In this document: in pieces, positions 59,430 through 64,000 of the stretch
Numbering within the stretch: position 1 is the stretch's first letter
Layout of the letters: every line of letters begins with the position of its first letter
Assembly: GCA_963732355.1 (NCBI GenBank)
Contig: CAVSZD010000007.1
Location: forward strand, 620,001-684,000
DNA length: 64,000 nucleotides
Reading direction: 5' to 3'
Origin: JADKAV01 sp963732355
GTDB lineage: Bacteria > Actinomycetota > Actinomycetes > S36-B12 > UBA10799
Notes under the pieces: generated by a model
Told to the model about the DNA's origin: nothing
The model's input: the letters and a program-made list of their open reading frames with translations, nothing else
Database searches by the model: none
Made by a program: the position numbers and the translations under genes

Positions 59430-60602
59430 CTACCCGCCGTGAACGACCTGGGCTGCTGAGTACACCTCGACCGTCTTGGTCGCGATCGCGTCCCAGCCGA
59501 AGTCTGAGATCGCCCGGGCTCTGCCTGCTTGCCCCATGGCCCGCGCTGCAGCGGGATCAGCGACCACCTCGTTGATCGCCGCGGCGAAGTCAGCTTCGAA
59601 GCCAGCGGTGTCCTGTGCGTCGTAGTGGACAAGCAGGCCGGTCTCAGAATCCACGACCACCTCGGGGATCCCGCCCACGTCGCTGGCCACCACGGGCGCC
59701 TCGCATCCCATGGCCTCGAGATTCACGATCCCCAGCGGCTCGTAGACGCTCGGACACGCGAAGACAAGGGCATGACTGAGCAGCTGCCGGACGTCACTGC
59801 GATCCAGATGCCCGTTGAGCCAGTGGACACCATCGCGCTGCTGCTGAAGCCCATCGATCGCCGCAGCCACCTCGGCGCCCAATTCCGGGGTATCGGGGGA
59901 CGCCGCACAAAGCACAAGCGGGACCGAATCGTCGAACTCGGCCGCCGCGCGGAGCAGGTGTGCGATGCCCTTCTGCCGGGTGATCCGGCCTACGAACAGC
60001 ACGTAGGGCTTCTCGGGGTCGATCCCGTGGCTGACCAGCGCGTCCACGTCGTCGACCTTGCGGTAGGCCTGCGTGTCGATTCCGTTGTGCACGACATGTA
60101 CCCGCTCGGGATCCACGAACGGGTAGCAGTCGAGCACATCTGCGCGCATCCCCGCGCTGACGGCGATGATCGCGTCGGCGTTGTGGTAGGCCGTGTCCTC
60201 AACCCAAGAACTGATCGCGTAACCGCCGCCGAGTTGCTCGCGTTTCCACGGACGGCGTGGTTCCAGAGAGTGCGCGGTGATCACATGGGGGATGTCGTGC
60301 AGCAGCCCCGACAGGTGCCCGCCGAGGTTCGCGTACCAGGTGTGCGAGTGCGCTACATCGCAGCCCGCCACCGAATTGACCATCCCAAGATCAACGCCCA
60401 GGGTCTGCAGAGCAGCGTTCGCCTCGCGCAGGTAGCCGGGCACAGCCTGAGCCGTGGCATCAGGGCGCGGATCGCCGAAGCAGTGCACGTCCACTTCGAT
60501 CAGCTTGCGTAACTCGGGGACGAGATGTTCCACGTGAACACCAGCCCCTCCGTAGATGTCAGGGGGCCATTCACGGGTCAGAATCGCGGTTCGCACACCC
60601 AT
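59430..60602 (-). CDS. glgA: Glycogen synthase / alpha-maltose-1-phosphate synthase, actinobacterial GT4 type
   Basis: 390 aa, GT4. N-terminal LTREWPPDIYGGAGVHVEHLVPEL, then HSHTWYANLGGHL, VHNGIDTQAYR, FVGRITRQKGIAHLLRA and the E-x7-E region CPSVYEPLGIVNLEAMGCE. In mycobacteria this protein (GlgM) makes maltose-1-phosphate from ADP-glucose for the GlgE pathway. Divergent from glgC, which supplies ADP-glucose; the starts are about 24 bases apart. Confidence 0.95.
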   Translation of the reverse strand: MGVRTAILTREWPPDIYGGAGVHVEHLVPELRKLIEVDVHCFGDPRPDATAQAVPGYLREANAALQTLGVDLGMVNSVAGCDVAHSHTWYANLGGHLSGLLHDIPHVITAHSLEPRRPWKREQLGGGYAISSWVEDTAYHNADAIIAVSAGMRADVLDCYPFVDPERVHVVHNGIDTQAYRKVDDVDALVSHGIDPEKPYVLFVGRITRQKGIAHLLRAAAEFDDSVPLVLCAASPDTPELGAEVAAAIDGLQQQRDGVHWLNGHLDRSDVRQLLSHALVFACPSVYEPLGIVNLEAMGCEAPVVASDVGGIPEVVVDSETGLLVHYDAQDTAGFEADFAAAINEVVADPAAARAMGQAGRARAISDFGWDAIATKTVEVYSAAQVVHGG

Positions 60603-60626
60603 AGGCTAGGGCGATTGTCTAACGTG

Positions 60627-61856
60627 ATGCTTGTGAGAGAAGGTCCAAGCGTTCTAGGAATCGTGCTCGCCGGCGGCGAAGGTAAGCGACTGATGCCGTT
60701 GACCGCGGATCGCGCCAAACCCGCAGTCCCCTTCGGGGGTGCCTATCGAATGATCGACTTCGTGCTGTCAAACCTGGTCAACGGTGGTTTCTCGCGAATC
60801 TGTGTGTTGACGCAGTACAAATCCCACTCCCTGGACCGCCACATCACGACCACGTGGCGCATGTCCAACCTGATGGGTGACTACGTGACACCCGTGCCTG
60901 CCCAGCAGCGCCTGGGCCCCCGCTGGTACATGGGCTCGGCCGATGCGATCTACCAGTCCCTGAACCTGGTCTACGACGAGCGACCCGACTACGTGGCGGT
61001 CTTCGGCGCCGATCACATCTACCGCATGGATCCCTGGCAGATGCTCGATCAGCACATGGAGTCGGGCGCGGGGGTGACTGTCGCGGGCATCCGGATGGCC
61101 CGCTCGGAGGCAAGCCCGTTCGGCGTGATCGAGACCGATGTCACGGGCCAACGCATCACGGCGTTCCACGAAAAGCCCGCTGACCCGCCGGCAATTCCCG
61201 ACAGCCCCGAGGAGTCCTATGTCTCGATGGGCAATTACATCTTCAGCACCGACGTACTCGTCGAGGCCTTGAAGATCGATGCCGGCGACGAGGGCTCGGT
61301 CCACGACATGGGCGGGAACATCATCCCGATGCTGACCTCACAGGGGCTGGCCCACGTCTACGACTTCTCCGACAACGAGGTGCCAGGTGTCACCGATCGA
61401 GATCGCGGGTATTGGCGCGACGTGGGTTCGCTGGACGCCTACCACGACGCCCACATGGACCTCGTCAGCGTGCACCCGGTCTTCAACCTGTACAACCGCA
61501 AGTGGCCGATCCTGACTTACCTGCCACCCCTGGCCCCTGCGAAGTTCGCCCTCGGCGGCAACGCCCACGAATCCATGGTCGGCGCCGGCTCGATCATCTC
61601 CGGTGGTCACGTGCGCCAGTCGGTGCTGTCCTTCGACGTCCGGGTCTTGGAGGGCGCCTTCGTCGAGGGCTCCGTGATCATGCCCGGGGTTCGGGTGGGC
61701 AGGAACGCTGTCATCCGTAGAGCCGTGATCGACAAATACGTCGAGATCCCCGAGGGCGTTCAGATCGGCGTGGACATCGAACGTGACCGCGAGCGTTTCA
61801 CAGTCAGTGCGGGGGGCATCGTGGTGATCGGCAAGGGCGCGGTCATCGAACCCTGA
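60627..61856 (+). CDS. glgC: Glucose-1-phosphate adenylyltransferase
   Basis: 409 aa from ATG 60627 (GTG at 60633 is an alternative). Makes ADP-glucose. Visible: VLAGGEGKRLMPLTADRAKPAVPFGG, WYMGSADAIYQSL, FGADHIYRMD, AFHEKPADPP, GYWRDVGSLDAYHDAHMDL, and a C-terminal beta-helix with SVIMPGVRVGRNAVIRRAVID. Paired with glgA on the other strand, as in mycobacteria and streptomycetes. Confidence 0.96.
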   Translation: MLVREGPSVLGIVLAGGEGKRLMPLTADRAKPAVPFGGAYRMIDFVLSNLVNGGFSRICVLTQYKSHSLDRHITTTWRMSNLMGDYVTPVPAQQRLGPRWYMGSADAIYQSLNLVYDERPDYVAVFGADHIYRMDPWQMLDQHMESGAGVTVAGIRMARSEASPFGVIETDVTGQRITAFHEKPADPPAIPDSPEESYVSMGNYIFSTDVLVEALKIDAGDEGSVHDMGGNIIPMLTSQGLAHVYDFSDNEVPGVTDRDRGYWRDVGSLDAYHDAHMDLVSVHPVFNLYNRKWPILTYLPPLAPAKFALGGNAHESMVGAGSIISGGHVRQSVLSFDVRVLEGAFVEGSVIMPGVRVGRNAVIRRAVIDKYVEIPEGVQIGVDIERDRERFTVSAGGIVVIGKGAVIEP

Positions 61857-61863
61857 CACAGCG

Positions 61864-62745
61864 TCAGTGCGGGAAGCGGCCAGCTTTGGCGACCAGCCCG
61901 GGAGTCGGGCGGCCCAGTCGCTCGCCCAGCCATTCGCTGGCCCGGCACAGTTCATCGAGGTCCAGACCCGTGGAGAATCCGGAACGCTCGAGGGCGTAGA
62001 CGAGGTCCTCGGTGGCGATGTTGCCCGTGGCCCGTGGCGCGAACGGGCAGCCCCCGATTCCTCCCAGGGACGCATCCAGAACCTCCACACCGGCGTCTGC
62101 GGCGGCCAGCGCGCTGGCGTAACCGGTGTTCCGGGTGTTGTGCACGTGTACCCGCAAGGGGACATCGACCGCTTCCCGGACTGCGGTCAGGCGCCTGTGG
62201 ACGTCGTTGGGCACGGCGACCCCAATGGTGTCCGCGATCGCGAGTTCATCGATCCCGGCTGCGGCGACCTGCTGCGCAACGTCGACCAGACGCGACACTT
62301 CGACCTCGCCCTCATAGGGGCAGCCGAACGATGCGGACAGCGTGACGCTTACCGGCAGCCCGGCGTCCTTGGCACGGGGCGCTACTGCGGCAACCGCCGC
62401 GATGGCCTCAGCGGTGTCCATCCCCTGGTTCTTCAGCGAGAAGGTGTCGGTGACCATAACGACGAGATTGACCTCCTGCACCTGGGTGGCCAGGGCTCGC
62501 TCGAACCCCCGCTCGTTGAGCACGAGGCCGATGTAGGAGGCGACGTCGGGCAGCAGTCGCGTGAGCACGGCCTCTGCATCAGCCATCTGCGGGACCCGCT
62601 TGGGGTTGACGAAACTGGCGACCTCGATGCGGCGGATTCCGGCGGCCAGACAACGGTTGACGAACTCGACCTTGGTGTCGGTGTCGAACACGACAGCCTC
62701 GTTCTGCAGGCCATCACGCGGGCCGACCTCGACGATCTGGATCAT
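61864..62745 (-). CDS. Hydroxymethylglutaryl-CoA lyase
   Basis: 293 aa from ATG 62745 (MIQIVEVGPRDGLQNEAVV); the frame is open to 62793 but upstream residues are not family-like. HMGL-type aldolase with the metal/substrate motif EVGPRDGLQNE, FVNPKRVPQMADAE, ADTIGVAVPNDV, HVHNTRNTGYASALAAADAGV and catalytic-Cys loop GGIGGCPFAPRATGN. Cleaves HMG-CoA to acetyl-CoA and acetoacetate (leucine catabolism). Overlaps the Dabb gene by four bases. Confidence 0.93.
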   Translation of the reverse strand: MIQIVEVGPRDGLQNEAVVFDTDTKVEFVNRCLAAGIRRIEVASFVNPKRVPQMADAEAVLTRLLPDVASYIGLVLNERGFERALATQVQEVNLVVMVTDTFSLKNQGMDTAEAIAAVAAVAPRAKDAGLPVSVTLSASFGCPYEGEVEVSRLVDVAQQVAAAGIDELAIADTIGVAVPNDVHRRLTAVREAVDVPLRVHVHNTRNTGYASALAAADAGVEVLDASLGGIGGCPFAPRATGNIATEDLVYALERSGFSTGLDLDELCRASEWLGERLGRPTPGLVAKAGRFPH

Positions 62746-63023
62746 CGTGCCGAATCCACGACACTGCGCGAAACCAGCCGGGGGCGCAGCCAAGCGGCCA
62801 CATCTTCATGATCTGGATGTTCCAGATACCCGGTGAGCCCGTCAGTGTCGGCGTGGGTCGAGATCAGAACCAGGTCCGCAGCCCCGGTCCGGCCCAGCGA
62901 GTCCTCCAGAACCTCGATGGACAGCAGGTCGGGCACTTTGCCCTCAAGGCCGCGCAGCCTGGTGACGGCTTCGAGTCTGTCCGCGGAATCGTGCAGTTTC
63001 ATCATGACGACATGCGTGATCAC
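62742..63023 (-). CDS. Dabb-domain protein
   Basis: 93 aa. Starts MITHVVMMKLHDSADRLEAV, with ALVLIS-like strand ADLVLISTHADTDGLTGYLEHPDHEDV: a stress-responsive alpha/beta barrel (Dabb), usually a small dimeric ferredoxin-like fold. Function unknown. It is translationally coupled to the HMG-CoA lyase gene. Confidence 0.85.
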   Translation of the reverse strand: MITHVVMMKLHDSADRLEAVTRLRGLEGKVPDLLSIEVLEDSLGRTGAADLVLISTHADTDGLTGYLEHPDHEDVAAWLRPRLVSRSVVDSAR

Positions 63024-63062
63024 GTCTCGATCGTACTGTCACATTCCCTGTGGGCAGAGTCG

Positions 63063-63105
63063 CGCGTCGTTGCTGGTTCTGAACCCAGAGACCAGCAACG
63101 ACGCG
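63063..63105 (-). terminator. Strong hairpin downstream of pstB
   Basis: CGCGTCGTTGCTGGT (63063-63077) pairs perfectly with ACCAGCAACGACGCG (63091-63105); TCTG/CAGA extends the stem inside. It is 20 bases past the pstB stop and upstream of the Dabb gene. It shares GCGTCGTTGCTG with the interior of the family 3 repeat at 52 kb. Probably terminates the pst operon. Confidence 0.8.
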
Positions 63106-63124
63106 GTGCGCGCTGGCGAGTTGG

Positions 63125-63991
63125 TCAGCCGAAGCGACCGGAGATGTAACCCTCGGTACGGGTGTCCTTGGGCGTCATGAAGATCTCCTGTGTCGGACCG
63201 AACTCCACAAGCCGACCATGGCGGACACCCTTGGCGTCCACCTCTGCGGTGAAGAAGGCCGTGCGATCCGAAACGCGCGCTGCCTGCTGCATGTTGTGAG
63301 TCACGATCACGATCGTGTACTCAGTTGCGAGCTCGTGCATCAGGTCCTCGATCTTGGCCGTCGCGATCGGGTCCAAGGATGCACACGGCTCGTCCATGAG
63401 GATCACGTCCGGGTTGACCGCAATGCACCGAGCGATGCACAGGCGCTGCTGCTGACCACCGGACAACGCCATACCGCTGGTGTCCAGCTTGTCCTTCACC
63501 TCGTCCCACAGCGCCGCGCGCACCAGCGACCGCTCGACAATCTCGTCAAGGTCCTTCTTCTTCTCACCCAGCACCCGCGGTCCGTAGGCGATGTTGTCGT
63601 AGATGCTCTTTGGGAAGGGGTTGGGCTTCTGGAAGACCATCCCGATCCGGCGGCGCACCTCGATGGGGTCGACGTCGGAGGAGTAGATGTCCACGCCGTG
63701 ATAGAGGACCTCACCGGCCACTTTCGCCCCCGGGATCAGGTCGTTCATCCTGTTGAACGACCTGAGCAACGTGGTCTTTCCGCAGCCGGACGGTCCGATG
63801 AACGCCGTGATCTCGCGCTTCGCGATGGGCATGTTCACCTCGCGCACGGCCTCGTAGTCCCCATAGAAGACGTGCACATTGCGCAGTTCCATCACCGTCT
63901 CGGCGACAGTGTCGGCTGCGGCCGCCCGGCCGAACCTAGCGTCCGGAGCGGCACCTTCCTGCGTGGTCACTGTTCCTCCAACTTGAGTCAT
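63125..63991 (-). CDS. pstB: Phosphate ABC transporter ATP-binding protein
   Basis: 288 aa, complete start at 63991 with GGAGGAACAG nearby. Walker A GPSGCGKTT (about 71-79), family string MVFQKPNPFPKSIYDNIAYGPRVLG, signature LSGGQQQRLCIAR, Walker B ILMDEPCASLDPIAT and switch VTHNMQQAARVSD. It powers high-affinity phosphate import with PstSCA, whose genes are presumably upstream beyond the right edge of the window. An N-terminal extension of about 30 residues before MELRNVHVFYG is longer than in E. coli PstB. Confidence 0.96.
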   Translation of the reverse strand: MTQVGGTVTTQEGAAPDARFGRAAAADTVAETVMELRNVHVFYGDYEAVREVNMPIAKREITAFIGPSGCGKTTLLRSFNRMNDLIPGAKVAGEVLYHGVDIYSSDVDPIEVRRRIGMVFQKPNPFPKSIYDNIAYGPRVLGEKKKDLDEIVERSLVRAALWDEVKDKLDTSGMALSGGQQQRLCIARCIAVNPDVILMDEPCASLDPIATAKIEDLMHELATEYTIVIVTHNMQQAARVSDRTAFFTAEVDAKGVRHGRLVEFGPTQEIFMTPKDTRTEGYISGRFG

Positions 63992-64000
63992 TTCGCACTT

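Overview
The window is a 64 kb piece of a high-GC actinomycete chromosome. No plasmid, phage or transposase gene is visible. Core gene content and order match class Actinomycetes: eno, mazG, mfd, pth, rplY, prs, glmU, ispE, rsmA, tatD, metG, rsmI and pmt, then sepX, rimJ, moeA and galU, largely mirror a conserved mycobacterial/streptomycete block. Other lineage markers are DUF3263, DUF3151, DUF2516, an XRE regulator next to an HbhA-like protein, an RsiG-like protein, GpgS, and actinobacterial-type GlgA/GlgC. The genus cannot be named from the sequence alone.

Layout. 1-19,986: housekeeping genes almost all on the minus strand (alr, nnr, eno, mazG, SurA-like lipoprotein, mfd, cysQ, pth, L25, prs, glmU, tRNA-Gln, ispE, rsmA, tatD, metG, rsmI), tightly packed with 1-4 base overlaps. 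20,000-28,460: pmt and a secreted protein, tRNA-Ala, sepX-rimJ-moeA-galU, an ABC exporter, a FmdB/Ruc-type zinc ribbon and a SAF-domain protein. 28,470-34,642: ferritin, M23 and M14 peptidases, a possible dioxygenase, an alpha/beta hydrolase, tRNA-Arg and an MFS transporter. 34,652-37,464: a flavin electron-transfer operon (small membrane protein, ferric-reductase-like oxidoreductase, FMN-binding protein, decayed apbE). 38,099-50,226: accessory metabolic and membrane genes and tRNA-Thr. 50,275-58,762: a SAM-I riboswitch with a frameshifted threonine-synthase-like gene, csp, DUF2516, a frameshifted methyltransferase, HbhA/XRE, asparaginase, RsiG-like and DUF4388 genes. 58,824-63,991: RutE-like nitroreductase, divergent glgA/glgC, HMG-CoA lyase, a Dabb protein and pstB.

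The most unusual feature is three families of small non-coding inverted repeats between genes. Family 1 is a 68-bp modular palindrome present in ten full copies plus fragments. Its arms carry a 6-base box that varies independently on each side, and nearly every copy sits beside a local tandem duplication. Family 2 is an 88-bp element with 22-23 bp terminal inverted repeats and a conserved interior (three copies), one of them inside a segmental duplication that also carries a decayed hydrolase fragment. Family 3 is a 113-bp imperfect inverted repeat (two copies of equal length). None encodes a protein, so any mobilising enzyme must act in trans.

Three genes are broken: apbE (in-frame stop plus two frameshifts), the thrC-like gene (+1) and a methyltransferase (+1). 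The two single-base cases could be sequencing errors; apbE looks like real decay.
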